The notes under the pieces are model-generated. The model had not been told where the DNA came from. It searched no databases and saw nothing but the letters and a program-made list of their open reading frames with translations. A stretch of DNA of 64,000 bases from Desulfobacteraceae bacterium 4572_130. Lineage in GTDB: Bacteria; Desulfobacterota; Desulfobacteria; Desulfobacterales; Desulfobacteraceae. Below are positions 52,878-62,182 of the stretch, one piece after another (position 1 is the stretch's first letter; every line of letters starts with the position of its first letter). The stretch covers positions 120,453 through 184,452 of the forward strand of contig NBLN01000011.1 in the NCBI GenBank assembly GCA_002084425.1. Direction: 5' to 3'. The position numbers and the translations under genes are program-made.

Positions 52878-52930
52878 TGGTATCTAAAAAAATCTCTATC
52901 TACTTTATTATAGTCTTTTTCAAAATTTTA
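52877..52930 (+). repeat. Family B dispersed repeat between xerC and hslV
   Basis: ATGGTATCTAAAAAAATCTC and ATCTACTTTATTATAGTC match the left half of the element at 3701. It begins at the stop codon of xerC, as other family B copies do after stop codons. The gap holds no gene. Confidence 0.5.
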
Positions 52931-52965
52931 AATCTATATTTTTTAAGTTTATCAAAGGTGAAAAA

Positions 52966-53508
52966 ATGAATAATATTTTTCATGGCACTACAATTTTGGC
53001 TCTACGCCATAAAAAAGGAGTTGTACTAGCAGGGGATGGTCAAGTAACTCTAGGCAGTATAATTACAAAACATAAAGCAAAAAAAGTAAGAAGAATATAT
53101 AATGATAAAATTATAACAGGATTTGCTGGGGCTACAGCAGATGCACTTCACCTTGCTGAAAAGCTGGAGCAAAAATTAGAAAGATTTAATGGAAATCTTA
53201 CAAGAAGTGCTGTAGAACTTGCCAGGGACTGGCGAACTGATAAATATCTTCGACGCCTGGAAGCTATGATGATTGCAGCAGATGAAACCAATACATATCT
53301 TATTTCTGGAAATGGTGACATTATTGAACCTGACCATGGAGTTATAAGTATTGGTTCAGGAAGCACAGCTGCTCAAGCCGCAGCTAGTGCTTTAATTAAT
53401 AATACAAAACTTAAACCTAGAAAAATTGTAGAGCAGGCAATGGAGATAGCAGCATCTTTATGTATTTATACTAACCATAATATTACAATTGAAGAGATAA
53501 AAAAATGA
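52966..53508 (+). CDS. hslV: ATP-dependent protease proteolytic subunit HslV
   Basis: Threonine peptidase of the HslUV proteasome-like complex, 180 aa. The mature N-terminal Thr is Thr8 in [16 protein letters not shown] after a short propeptide, and [10 protein letters not shown] follows. Overlaps hslU by four bases (ATGA). Confidence 0.94.
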   Translation: MNNIFHGTTILALRHKKGVVLAGDGQVTLGSIITKHKAKKVRRIYNDKIITGFAGATADALHLAEKLEQKLERFNGNLTRSAVELARDWRTDKYLRRLEAMMIAADETNTYLISGNGDIIEPDHGVISIGSGSTAAQAAASALINNTKLKPRKIVEQAMEIAASLCIYTNHNITIEEIKK

Positions 53509-54860
53509 GTGATTTAAAACCAAAGGAAATAGTCAAAGAACTAGACAGATATATAATTGGTCAGACAAACGCAAAAAAATCTGTGGCAATTGCTTTAAGA
53601 AACAGATGGAGAAGACGACAAGTTCCAGAAGATTTAAAGGATGAAATTGCTCCTAAAAACATTATTCTTATTGGTCCTACAGGTATTGGAAAAACTGAAA
53701 TTGCAAGGCGGCTTGCTAAATTAACAGATTCTCCCTTTTATAAGGTTGAAGCATCTAAATTTACAGAAGTGGGATATGTGGGAAGAGATGTTGAATCTAT
53801 GATTAGAGATCTTGTTGAATTAACAATAAATAATTTAAAGTCCCGCCAGCAAAATTATGTTCAGGACAAAGCAGCAATAATTGCAGAGGAAAGAATTCTT
53901 GATCTTCTTTTACCCAAAAAGGTAGAAGAAAATCAGGAAAAAGAGCCTCACCTTGAAATTGTTGGTTCTTCCCAAACAAAATTATCCACAAGGGAAAAAC
54001 TTAGAAAAATGCTTAGAGCTTCCAAGCTTGATTCCAGATTTGTTGATATTAATATTCCTGATAAATCCATGCCAATGATTGAAGTTTTTTCAAATACAGG
54101 CATGGAAGATATGGGTTTATATATGAAGGATATGCTGGATAATTTTATGCCTAAAAATACAAAAAAGCGTAAAATTAAAGTTTCTGAGGCTGTTAAAATA
54201 ATTACCCAGGAAGAGATTGCAAATCTTGTTGATATGGAAAAAGTTGTGTCTGATGCCATTGAGATGGTTGAGCAATCAGGCATTATATTTCTTGATGAAA
54301 TAGATAAAATAGTTGGAAAGGGACATTCTCAAGGTCCTGAAGTTTCAAAGGAAGGTGTTCAACGTGATCTTCTTCCAATTGTAGAGGGAAGTTCTGTTCC
54401 AACAAGATACGGCACAGTAAAAACTGATCATATTCTTTTTATTGCATCTGGGGCTTTCCATGTTTCAAAACCATCTGATTTAATTCCTGAATTTCAAGGA
54501 CGTTTTCCTATAAGAGTTGAGCTTGACTCCCTTGGAAAAAATGAATTTGCAAGAATTCTTACAGAACCTAAAAATGCTCTGGTGCTTCAATATATAGCAC
54601 TTTTAAGAACAGAAAAAGTTGATATTATTTTTACTGATGATGCAATTGAAAAAATTGCCTCCATTGCTGTTGAAGTTAATGAAATGACAGAAAATATTGG
54701 AGCAAGAAGACTTCATACATTAATGGAAAAACTTCTGGAAAAAATTCTTTTTCTAGCTCCTGATATAGATGAGAAAAAAATAATTATAGATTCTAATTTT
54801 GTTGATGAACAACTTATGGATATTGTTAAAAATGAAGATTTAAGCAGGTATATATTGTAA
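53505..54860 (+). CDS. hslU: ATP-dependent protease ATPase subunit HslU
   Basis: AAA+ unfoldase, 451 aa: Walker [13 protein letters not shown] (about 61-72), I domain insertion, Walker [13 protein letters not shown] (about 262), sensor [17 protein letters not shown] (about 312), and the [14 protein letters not shown]-terminal element (about 390). The ATG overlaps hslV. Length is normal. Confidence 0.94.
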   Translation: MSDLKPKEIVKELDRYIIGQTNAKKSVAIALRNRWRRRQVPEDLKDEIAPKNIILIGPTGIGKTEIARRLAKLTDSPFYKVEASKFTEVGYVGRDVESMIRDLVELTINNLKSRQQNYVQDKAAIIAEERILDLLLPKKVEENQEKEPHLEIVGSSQTKLSTREKLRKMLRASKLDSRFVDINIPDKSMPMIEVFSNTGMEDMGLYMKDMLDNFMPKNTKKRKIKVSEAVKIITQEEIANLVDMEKVVSDAIEMVEQSGIIFLDEIDKIVGKGHSQGPEVSKEGVQRDLLPIVEGSSVPTRYGTVKTDHILFIASGAFHVSKPSDLIPEFQGRFPIRVELDSLGKNEFARILTEPKNALVLQYIALLRTEKVDIIFTDDAIEKIASIAVEVNEMTENIGARRLHTLMEKLLEKILFLAPDIDEKKIIIDSNFVDEQLMDIVKNEDLSRYIL

Positions 54861-54880
54861 TTATAATGGAACTATAAATT

Positions 54881-55756
54881 ATGAATATTGCAGACATTCT
54901 TATAGAAGCACTTCCTTATATTAGAAAATTTTCCAGAAAAACCATTGTTATTAAATATGGTGGAAATGCAATGGTTGATAAGGATCTTAAAAAAAAATTT
55001 GCCAGTAATATTACATTATTAAAATATATTGGGATTAATCCAGTTGTTGTTCATGGTGGAGGACCCCAGATTAATAAAGTTCTTGATTCTATGGGAATAA
55101 CATCAAAATTTATCAGGGGAATGAGATATACTGATAATAAAACTATGGATGTTGTTGAAATGGTTCTAGGAGGACAGGTAAACAAGGAAATTGTTAACAG
55201 TATAAACAGGGCGGGGGGAAAGGCTGTAGGCCTTACAGGAAAAGATGGTGGTTTAATTATGGCTGAAAAAATGACTATTTGTCTGGAATCACAAGATAAC
55301 AAACCTCCTAAAATAATTGATCCTGGAATGGTTGGAACTATATCAAAAATTGATTCTTCTATTATTTATACTCTTGCAGAAAAAGATTTTATTCCTGTTA
55401 TTGCACCTGTTGGTGTAGATAAAAATGGTAATACATATAATATTAATGCTGATCTTGCAGCCTCAAAAATTGCTTCGGCCATTAAAGCTGCAAGACTTAT
55501 ATTTCTTACAGATGTTGATGGTTTACTTGATTTAAATAAAAATCTTATTTCTGGTATTAATTCAAAGCAAATAAAAAAAATGATTGCAAACCATGAAATA
55601 AAAGGAGGCATGATTCCTAAAATGGAATGCTGCATTGAAGCTCTTTTAAATGGTGTTGAAAAAACACACATAATAAATGGTACAAAACCCCATGCACTTT
55701 TACTGGAACTTTTTACAAACTCAGGAATAGGTACACAAATGAATCAGGAATCATAA
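54881..55756 (+). CDS. argB: Acetylglutamate kinase
   Basis: Second step of arginine synthesis, phosphorylates N-acetylglutamate, 291 aa. [10 protein letters not shown] (about 23), [13 protein letters not shown] (about 56), the N-acetylglutamate-binding [13 protein letters not shown] (about 90) and the [15 protein letters not shown] motif (about 244). Twenty bases after hslU with its own SD. Confidence 0.94.
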   Translation: MNIADILIEALPYIRKFSRKTIVIKYGGNAMVDKDLKKKFASNITLLKYIGINPVVVHGGGPQINKVLDSMGITSKFIRGMRYTDNKTMDVVEMVLGGQVNKEIVNSINRAGGKAVGLTGKDGGLIMAEKMTICLESQDNKPPKIIDPGMVGTISKIDSSIIYTLAEKDFIPVIAPVGVDKNGNTYNINADLAASKIASAIKAARLIFLTDVDGLLDLNKNLISGINSKQIKKMIANHEIKGGMIPKMECCIEALLNGVEKTHIINGTKPHALLLELFTNSGIGTQMNQES

Positions 55757-55760
55757 AAAT

Positions 55761-56960
55761 ATGAATACAATAGAAAATAATGACAAATACATTTTTAATA
55801 CATATGCTAGAATTCAAAAAACTTTTGTAAAAGGTAAAGGCTCAACTCTTTTTGATGATAAAGGCAACGCTTATCTTGATTTTGTTGCAGGCATTGCTGT
55901 TTGCAGCCTTGGACATTGTCATCCTGCTGTTACTAGAGCTATTTGTGATCAAGCAAAAGAGCTTATACATGTGTCTAATCTTTATTATACAGTTCCACAA
56001 ACAGAGCTTGCCTCCATGCTTGTTAAAAAAAGTTTTGCAGATAAAGTTTTTTTTACTAATTCAGGAGCTGAAGCAAATGAAGCTGCTATAAAGCTTGTAA
56101 AAAGATATTTTCAAGAAAAAAATGAAAAGCAAAGATTTAAAATTATTACTATGAAAAAATCTTTTCATGGAAGAACAATGGCAACTCTTTCTGCCACAGG
56201 TCAGGAAAAAATAAAAAATGGATTTTTTCCTTTAGTTGATGGATTTATCCATGTTCCCTTTAATGATATTAATGTGTTAAAACAAAAAATTGATTCTTCA
56301 ATTTGTGCTGTTATGCTGGAGCCCATTCAAGGTGAAGGAGGTGTTATTCCAGCAGAATCTGATTACTTAAAAAAAGTAAGACAACTTTGCGATAAAAATG
56401 GAATTTTTCTTATTTTTGATGAAGTGCAAACAGGTATGGGAAGATGCGGCAGGCTTTTTGCCCATGAAATTTATAATGTTAAACCTGATATTATGACCCT
56501 TGCCAAAGCCTTGGGAAATGGGCTGCCCCTGGGAGCAATGCTTGCAACTTATGAGGCTTCAAAGGGATTTGCTTTAGGAAGTCATGCAACAACATTTGGA
56601 GGTTCTCCTGTTGTAACAAAAGCTGGTATTGAAGTCTTAAAAATTATATCTGATATTTCATTTTTAGAAAAATGCAGGGAAAAAGGTGAATATTTTAAAA
56701 AACAATTAAATCTTTTAAAGAATAAACATTCCATTATAAAACAAGTTAGAGGTCAAGGTCTTCTTATTGGTATGGAAATGAAACAAAATGTTTCAAACCT
56801 TGTTTTAAAATGTATGGAAAAAGGTTTTATTATTAATTTAATTCAAGATAAAATTATTCGATTTGCTCCTGCTTTAATAATTAAAAAACAGGAAATTGAT
56901 ATGCTTATTAAAGTTTTAGATGATTTACTTGGGGACTTTGAACTTGAACAAATCCAGTAA
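55761..56960 (+). CDS. argD: Acetylornithine aminotransferase
   Basis: PLP enzyme forming N-acetylornithine, 399 aa. FTNSGAEANEAAIKL (about 95), KSFHGRTM (about 134), IFDEVQTGMGRCG (about 221), and Schiff-base Lys in TLAKALGNGLPLGAM (about 249). Four bases after argB. Class III family also includes succinylornithine and 4-aminobutyrate enzymes, but the argB/argF context makes the name firm. Confidence 0.92.
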   Translation: MNTIENNDKYIFNTYARIQKTFVKGKGSTLFDDKGNAYLDFVAGIAVCSLGHCHPAVTRAICDQAKELIHVSNLYYTVPQTELASMLVKKSFADKVFFTNSGAEANEAAIKLVKRYFQEKNEKQRFKIITMKKSFHGRTMATLSATGQEKIKNGFFPLVDGFIHVPFNDINVLKQKIDSSICAVMLEPIQGEGGVIPAESDYLKKVRQLCDKNGIFLIFDEVQTGMGRCGRLFAHEIYNVKPDIMTLAKALGNGLPLGAMLATYEASKGFALGSHATTFGGSPVVTKAGIEVLKIISDISFLEKCREKGEYFKKQLNLLKNKHSIIKQVRGQGLLIGMEMKQNVSNLVLKCMEKGFIINLIQDKIIRFAPALIIKKQEIDMLIKVLDDLLGDFELEQIQ

Positions 56961-57040
56961 AGAACACTCTTTTCTCATTTCTATGCTCTATAGTGGCAAT
57001 AAATGCATAATATCTTTCTCATTTTCTTATTGCCATGCTC

Positions 57041-57245
57041 CATCCTTTTCTCATTGCTATGCTCCAGCGTGGCAATGAATATATTATGATATAACTAAGT
57101 TTTTCTTATTACTATGCTCCATCCTTTTCTCATTGCTATGCTCCAGCGTGGCAATGAATATATTATGATATAACTAAGTTTTTCTTATTACTATGCTCCA
57201 TCCTTTTCTCATTGCCATGCTCCAGCGTGGCAATGAATGCATAAT
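57041..57245. repeat. 79-bp tandem repeat array containing family D palindromes
   Basis: Units start at 57041, 57120 and 57199 (third unit partial), period 79 bp. Each contains a CCATGCTCCAGCGTGGCAAT-like palindromic core (the second and third nearly GCTATGCTCCAGCGTGGCAA). A degraded unit is at 56970-57005. This fills the 331-base gap between argD and argF and may affect argF expression. No gene is seen. Confidence 0.75.
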
Positions 57246-57291
57246 ATCACTAAGTTTCTATAATCCTATTTTAATAAGGAGAAAAAAAACA

Positions 57292-58221
57292 TTGAACAAA
57301 AACATATTATCACTTCTTGATCTTACAAAAGATGATTTTTTATATTTCTTTAAAAGAAGTCTGGACCTTAAAAAAAGATTTAAACAAGGAATTCCCGATA
57401 GATTACTTCTAGGAAAAAGCCTGGGATTAATTTTTGAAAAAAAATCAACAAGAACCAGATTATCCTTTGAAACTGCTATGATTCAACTGGGTGGTACACC
57501 TATTTATATAAGTACTCAAGACACACAAATGGCAAGAAATGAACCTATAAAAGATACTTCCAAGGTAATTTCAAGATATGTTGATGCAGTTGCTATTAGA
57601 ACATCTTTACATACTAATATTGAAGAATTTGCTAAATATTCTCATGTGCCTGTAATAAATGCCTTAACAGATTTATTTCATCCATGTCAGGTTTTAAGTG
57701 ATTTAATGACTATTATTGAAAATAAAAATACATATAAAAACATTAAAATTGCCTGGGTTGGAGATGGAAACAATGTTTTAAATTCCTGGGTAAATGCAGC
57801 AGCAGTGCTTGATCTTAATCTTATTGTTGCCTGTCCTGATAAATATTCTATTTCTAATGAAATTAAGAAAAATGCACTTAGCAAAAATAGCAAAAATAGT
57901 AAAAATGTTATTTTTACAAATAATCCCAAGGAAGCTGTAAAAAATGCTGATGTTATTTATACTGATGTATGGGCAAGTATGGGGCAGAAATCTGAACAAA
58001 AGCAGAGAATTAAAGACTTTAAAGGATTTCAGATTAATAAAGAATTAGTTTCCAAGGCAAAAAATGATGTTATTATAATGCATTGTCTTCCTGCACATAG
58101 AGGAGAGGAAATTTCACAAGATATCTTGGATGATCCTAAGGGTATTTTCTGGGATCAAGCAGAAAATAAAATGCACATGCATAAAGCTGTTTTAGAAAAA
58201 TTAATAATGGACAATATATAA
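57292..58221 (+). CDS. argF: Ornithine carbamoyltransferase
   Basis: Arginine synthesis: ornithine plus carbamoyl phosphate to citrulline, 309 aa. STRTRLSFETAM (about 51) binds carbamoyl phosphate, HPCQVLSDLM (about 129) follows, and HCLPAHRGEEI (about 264) binds ornithine. It starts with TTG at 57292, ten bases after AAGGAG (57276-57281); the in-frame extension to 57193 runs through the repeat array and does not match the family. The length is normal. Confidence 0.92.
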   Translation: MNKNILSLLDLTKDDFLYFFKRSLDLKKRFKQGIPDRLLLGKSLGLIFEKKSTRTRLSFETAMIQLGGTPIYISTQDTQMARNEPIKDTSKVISRYVDAVAIRTSLHTNIEEFAKYSHVPVINALTDLFHPCQVLSDLMTIIENKNTYKNIKIAWVGDGNNVLNSWVNAAAVLDLNLIVACPDKYSISNEIKKNALSKNSKNSKNVIFTNNPKEAVKNADVIYTDVWASMGQKSEQKQRIKDFKGFQINKELVSKAKNDVIIMHCLPAHRGEEISQDILDDPKGIFWDQAENKMHMHKAVLEKLIMDNI

Positions 58222-58262
58222 TTTATAAAGATTAAAAACTTATTTATACTTAGTAAGAACTT

Positions 58263-58295
58263 TGAACAAAATCAAGCATTGTGTAAAAGTCTGAA
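58263..58295. repeat. TIR element end (family E)
   Basis: TGAACAAAATCAAGCATTGT, followed by GTAAAAGTC, is related to the ends at 48945-48975. It lies just upstream of the ABC transporter operon. Confidence 0.4.
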
Positions 58296-58313
58296 AGTAC
58301 TTAGAGGTTGTTC

Positions 58314-59006
58314 ATGCATCTTAAGTGTAAAAATTTGAATTTTTTATATCCAGACAGTAAATCTGCTGTTATTAATAACCTTTCTTTTTCTATGAAAAAT
58401 CCTGGGTTTAATGCTATTTTTGGACCATCTGGAGTTGGGAAAACATCTCTTGCAAAAATTATTGTTAACAAAAATAATTGTTTTAATGAAAATATTATAA
58501 CAAAAAATATTAATATAATTCTTTATTCATATAATTTAGAAAGACTGCCTGGATGGTTAAACTTAGGAAAACATATAAACAAAGTAATTTCACCTGAAAA
58601 ACTTCACCTAAAAAAAACATTAATTAAAATTTTTGAATTAAATAATGTTCTAGACTCAAGATTTTCAAACCTTTCTATGGGGCAGCAGAACCGCATTAAT
58701 CTTATTAGATATTTATTGCAGGATTTTGATGTTTTAATTATGGATGAAAGTCTTGCTAATGTTGATGAAAAACTTAAAGGAACCATTATTCTTGCCATAA
58801 AAGAATTGTTTCCTGATAAAATGTTCTTATATATTTCCCATAATCTTATGGAAGTATCAAAATTCTGCCATAAAATACTTGTTCTTGGTAATCCTTCTCA
58901 AAACAAACCCTGTTTTATAATAAATGGACAAAATTACAAAAAAAAATGCTTTTTAGATAAAAAAAAACTTAATATTACCATGCTGGAGATTATGAATGCT
59001 TTATAG
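58314..59006 (+). CDS. ABC transporter ATP-binding protein
   Basis: A 230-aa ATPase of an importer. Walker A FGPSGVGKTSL (about 36-46), Q-loop region around LYSYNLER, signature SMGQQNR instead of SGGQ (about 121), Walker B VLIMDESLANVDE (about 142). ATG at 58314 with AGAGG seven bases before; TTG at 58308 is an alternative. It overlaps the permease by 11 bases. Confidence 0.85.
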   Translation: MHLKCKNLNFLYPDSKSAVINNLSFSMKNPGFNAIFGPSGVGKTSLAKIIVNKNNCFNENIITKNINIILYSYNLERLPGWLNLGKHINKVISPEKLHLKKTLIKIFELNNVLDSRFSNLSMGQQNRINLIRYLLQDFDVLIMDESLANVDEKLKGTIILAIKELFPDKMFLYISHNLMEVSKFCHKILVLGNPSQNKPCFIINGQNYKKKCFLDKKKLNITMLEIMNAL

Positions 59007-59763
59007 ACGAATCTTCCAGTTTTTGATTGTATATATTTTTGGGATTTTATTTTTGTTAATAATCAAATTTATATTTTCACTTTCTGATTATGTAATTCCA
59101 AATATTTTATTGATAATTGAAACAGCAGCTCAGGTTTTTAAAGAGTATTTTTTTGATGTTATAAATACACTTTCAGTTACTATTCTAGGACAGTGTATAT
59201 CTATTTGCATGGCTTTTTTTGTTGGTATTTCAGGCAGAAAATCCTCCTGGATTGGTTCTTTTATTAAGGTAACAGCATATAATATCCAAGCATATCCTAT
59301 TGTTGCTCTCGCACCTATTATTTTTATTCTTATTGGTGATGGATTTATCTCAAGACTTTTAATTGCATCCATGATTTGTTATTTTCCACTTCTTTTATCT
59401 GTATTGGGAATAATGGCAACTCCTGTGAAAGATATAGAACACTTTTATATTATTACAGGTCAAATGAAATGGCATTTAGAGGTTAAAATAAGAATATTTG
59501 AAAACTTATCAAAGTTAACTACTGTAATATCAGGAAGTGCTACTTTAGCAATGGCAGGAACTATTGTAGCAGAATTTATTGCTGCAAATGCTGGAATCGG
59601 CTATAGCATTAGAATTGCACTTTATCAAAGTAATCTTGCAAAGATTTTAATTGCTTTATTTTTAATTGGTATCATTATTTCAGTATATCAGGGAATTTTA
59701 GAAGTAATAGGCGAACAAATCAAAAGTAAATGGTCTATTTCAAAAAAAGGAACAATTCTATGA
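58996..59763 (+). CDS. ABC transporter permease
   Basis: A 255-aa inner-membrane protein with about six helices and the EAA-loop segment FIAANAGIGYSIRIALYQS (about 195). It is of the taurine/nitrate/thiamine-precursor importer type. Its start overlaps the ATPase gene and its stop TGA overlaps the next ATG. Confidence 0.83.
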   Translation: MLYRRIFQFLIVYIFGILFLLIIKFIFSLSDYVIPNILLIIETAAQVFKEYFFDVINTLSVTILGQCISICMAFFVGISGRKSSWIGSFIKVTAYNIQAYPIVALAPIIFILIGDGFISRLLIASMICYFPLLLSVLGIMATPVKDIEHFYIITGQMKWHLEVKIRIFENLSKLTTVISGSATLAMAGTIVAEFIAANAGIGYSIRIALYQSNLAKILIALFLIGIIISVYQGILEVIGEQIKSKWSISKKGTIL

Positions 59764-60773
59764 ATAAAAATAAATCAAATAATAATGTGCTAAATATAAG
59801 AATTTTTTTATTTTTATTAACATTATTATTGTTAATATCTGGAGCAGCAACTGTATATGCAGAAAAAATTGAATTAAACTATAGACTGAAATGGCTTTTT
59901 AACACCAGTGTAGCAGGAGATATTTATGCAGATGCCAAAGGTTTTTTTGATGATGCAGGACTTAATGTTAATGTAAAACAAGGAAGCCCTGAAAAAAATG
60001 CTATTAATGAAATTGAACTTGGGCGTGCTCAGTTTGGTGTAGCATCTGCTGATCAAGTAATTCGAGCACTTGACAAAAAAGCAAAAATAGTTGTGATTGC
60101 CCAGCTTCTTCAGATTAATCCTATGCAATGGATATACAGAGCAGATAAGCCCAAAATTAAAGTGCTTAATGATCTTAAAGGCCGCAATATTGGTATTACC
60201 TTTGGAGGAAATGATGAAACCATAATGAACACTGTTTTTGCAAAAGCAGGGATTAGTAAAAATGATGTAAACATTACAGGAGTGAGATTTGACTTTACAC
60301 CTTTTTTAATGAAAAAAGTAGATATCTGGCCTGTGTATAGAAATACTCAAGGGGTTATATTAAAGGAAAAACTTGCAAAGCAAAATGAACATGTCTTTTT
60401 TTTTAATCCAGCAGATTTTGGAATAAATTTTGTTGCTAATTCAGTAATTACTTCAATGGAAATGGTAAAAAACAAACCTGATATTGTTAAAAAATTTTTA
60501 ACTAGTTTGCTTAAAGGCTGGGAAGCAGCAATGGATCCTGCAAATGAAAAAGTTACTCTTGATATTATTAAAAAATTAGATAAAGCAGATAATGATAAAA
60601 TACGAAAAAAGCAATTAACTGCTACAAGAAAACTTATAAAACCATTTGCATCAGTTAAAATCGGAACCATTAATATTAATGCCTGGAAACAAACTCAAAA
60701 TATTATGCTTAAAGAAAAACAAATAAAAAACAAAGTTAATATTGAAAATCATTTAATTCAAGTCAATTACTAA
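59760..60773 (+). CDS. ABC transporter substrate-binding protein (NMT1/THI5-like)
   Basis: A 337-aa exported protein: signal peptide (about 1-30, ending ATVYAEK), then an NMT1/THI5-like fold (LNYRLKWLFNTSVAGDIYAD and FDDAGLNVNV, GNDETIMNTVFAKAGI). The Thi5 CCCFC motif is absent, so HMP synthesis is not suggested; substrate may be a thiamine/pyrimidine precursor, taurine-like or other small molecule. ATG chosen at 59760 (ATGA overlap); the longer frame from 59730 gives no better signal. Confidence 0.82.
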   Translation: MNKNKSNNNVLNIRIFLFLLTLLLLISGAATVYAEKIELNYRLKWLFNTSVAGDIYADAKGFFDDAGLNVNVKQGSPEKNAINEIELGRAQFGVASADQVIRALDKKAKIVVIAQLLQINPMQWIYRADKPKIKVLNDLKGRNIGITFGGNDETIMNTVFAKAGISKNDVNITGVRFDFTPFLMKKVDIWPVYRNTQGVILKEKLAKQNEHVFFFNPADFGINFVANSVITSMEMVKNKPDIVKKFLTSLLKGWEAAMDPANEKVTLDIIKKLDKADNDKIRKKQLTATRKLIKPFASVKIGTININAWKQTQNIMLKEKQIKNKVNIENHLIQVNY

Positions 60774-60877
60774 AAAACTTTATATACATATAATAATTAA
60801 CTTTTAAGCATATTAAGCATTTTTAAATAAGCCATTCAATTTTTTTATAAAAGTTGTTTGGCTTATTTTTTTTGTTT

Positions 60878-60957
60878 TATCTGACAATAAATTTTTTGTT
60901 AAATATGTTGACAAATTATTTTTTGTCAGATATTTTGACAATAAAATTTTTGTTAAA
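60878..60957. promoter_or_regulatory. Inverted and direct repeats upstream of the ATPase operon
   Basis: TATCTGACA (60878-60886) and TGTCAGATA (60924-60932) are perfect 9-bp inverted arms. Two 22-bp direct repeats, 60882-60903 and 60936-60957, are 54 bp apart and differ by one base. TTGACA occurs at 60909. GGAG at 60969-60972 is the SD of the gene at 60980. An operator or nucleation site for the following ATPases is plausible. Confidence 0.55.
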
Positions 60958-60979
60958 CAAAGCAAACAGGAGCAAAAAA

Positions 60980-62182
60980 ATGAAACCTTTAACAACAAGC
61001 ATTGGAAATCCAGCACATGGAAAAGACAAATATTTTAAACGAGAAAAAATTGAAGCAAAAATATGGTCAAAAATAAAACAAAACGAAAATTTATTACTTG
61101 CAGCACCTAGAAGAACAGGAAAAAGTTCTATTTTAAAAAACTTAGAACAAAACCCTGAAAAAGGATATTTAATAAAATACAAAGCTGTTCAAAGTGTTGA
61201 CAGTATAAATGAATATTTTAAGCAGATTTATAAATTATTAATAGAAGATGATACAATATTTGGTTTTTACAAAAAACATTATAAAAAAGTAAAAGATGCT
61301 TTAAAAAGATTTATTTCAAGAATTAAAGGGTTTTCAACACAAGGCATTACAATAGATCCAAATGAGCATATTGATTATTATAATGAATGTAAAATTTTGT
61401 TAAAAACACTTCCTAAAAATTTTAATACATTATTGTTATTAATTGATGAATTTCCAGATGCTGTAAAAAATATTTCAAACAATAATGATAAAGAAAATGG
61501 AATTCATTTTTTACAATTAAACAGAGACTTAAGACAGGATTTTAATTATGCAAATATTCAATTTATTTATTCAGGGTCTATTGGTCTTGGAAATGTTGTA
61601 AAAAAACTAAATAGACTTGATTTAATAAATGATATTATAAACATTGAAGTTCCTCCTTTAAATAATATTGAGGCAGAACAATTAATATCAAGACTTGTGC
61701 TTGGTTTTAAAAAACAAGAAAAAAACTTTGAAATCAGCAATAAAATAAAACAATATATTCTTAGAAAAGAAAGCTGGCTTATTCCTTATTATATACAAAT
61801 TATTGTTGATGAATTATTTGAAGAATTTTGCAATACAAAAAAAACAATAACAAAAACAACAATTGATGAAATTATTAAAAAAATAATACATGATAGATAT
61901 CAATATCAGGAATATTTTGATAACTGGAAAACAAGATTAAAACAAGCGTTTGATAAAAAAGAATATAAATGCAGTCTTGAAATTTTAAATTATATTTCTA
62001 TGAATGGATCAATGGATTATGATTTAATACATAATTTATCTATAAAACATAATATTGATGATTTAAAAGATATTACAAATATTTTAGAATATGACGGATA
62101 TATAAATAAAAATAAAGAGAAAATATATATGTTTAATTCAATTATATTAAAGGAATGGTGGTATATTAATGTTGCAACATAA
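60980..62182 (+). CDS. AAA-type ATPase, first gene of a two-ATPase operon
   Basis: A 400-aa P-loop ATPase. Walker A LAAPRRTGKSS (about 41-49), Walker B LLLLIDEFPDAV (about 149), sensor-like YSGSIGLGNVVKKL. The C-terminal part is helical with a possible winged-helix. The family is unknown; the RRTGKSS P-loop is common in uncharacterised bacterial/archaeal ATPases. The start at 60980 is supported by GGAG; in-frame upstream ATGs at 60854 lie in the repeats. It overlaps the next gene by 14 bases. Confidence 0.8.
   Translation: MKPLTTSIGNPAHGKDKYFKREKIEAKIWSKIKQNENLLLAAPRRTGKSSILKNLEQNPEKGYLIKYKAVQSVDSINEYFKQIYKLLIEDDTIFGFYKKHYKKVKDALKRFISRIKGFSTQGITIDPNEHIDYYNECKILLKTLPKNFNTLLLLIDEFPDAVKNISNNNDKENGIHFLQLNRDLRQDFNYANIQFIYSGSIGLGNVVKKLNRLDLINDIINIEVPPLNNIEAEQLISRLVLGFKKQEKNFEISNKIKQYILRKESWLIPYYIQIIVDELFEEFCNTKKTITKTTIDEIIKKIIHDRYQYQEYFDNWKTRLKQAFDKKEYKCSLEILNYISMNGSMDYDLIHNLSIKHNIDDLKDITNILEYDGYINKNKEKIYMFNSIILKEWWYINVAT

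Noticed and set aside
57041..57245. Possible CRISPR array
   Set aside because: The 79-bp units repeat as a whole; there are no unique spacers of regular length and no cas genes nearby.
59760..60773. Thi5-like HMP synthase
   Set aside because: The Cys-rich iron motif is missing and a signal peptide is present; the neighbours are ABC importer subunits.
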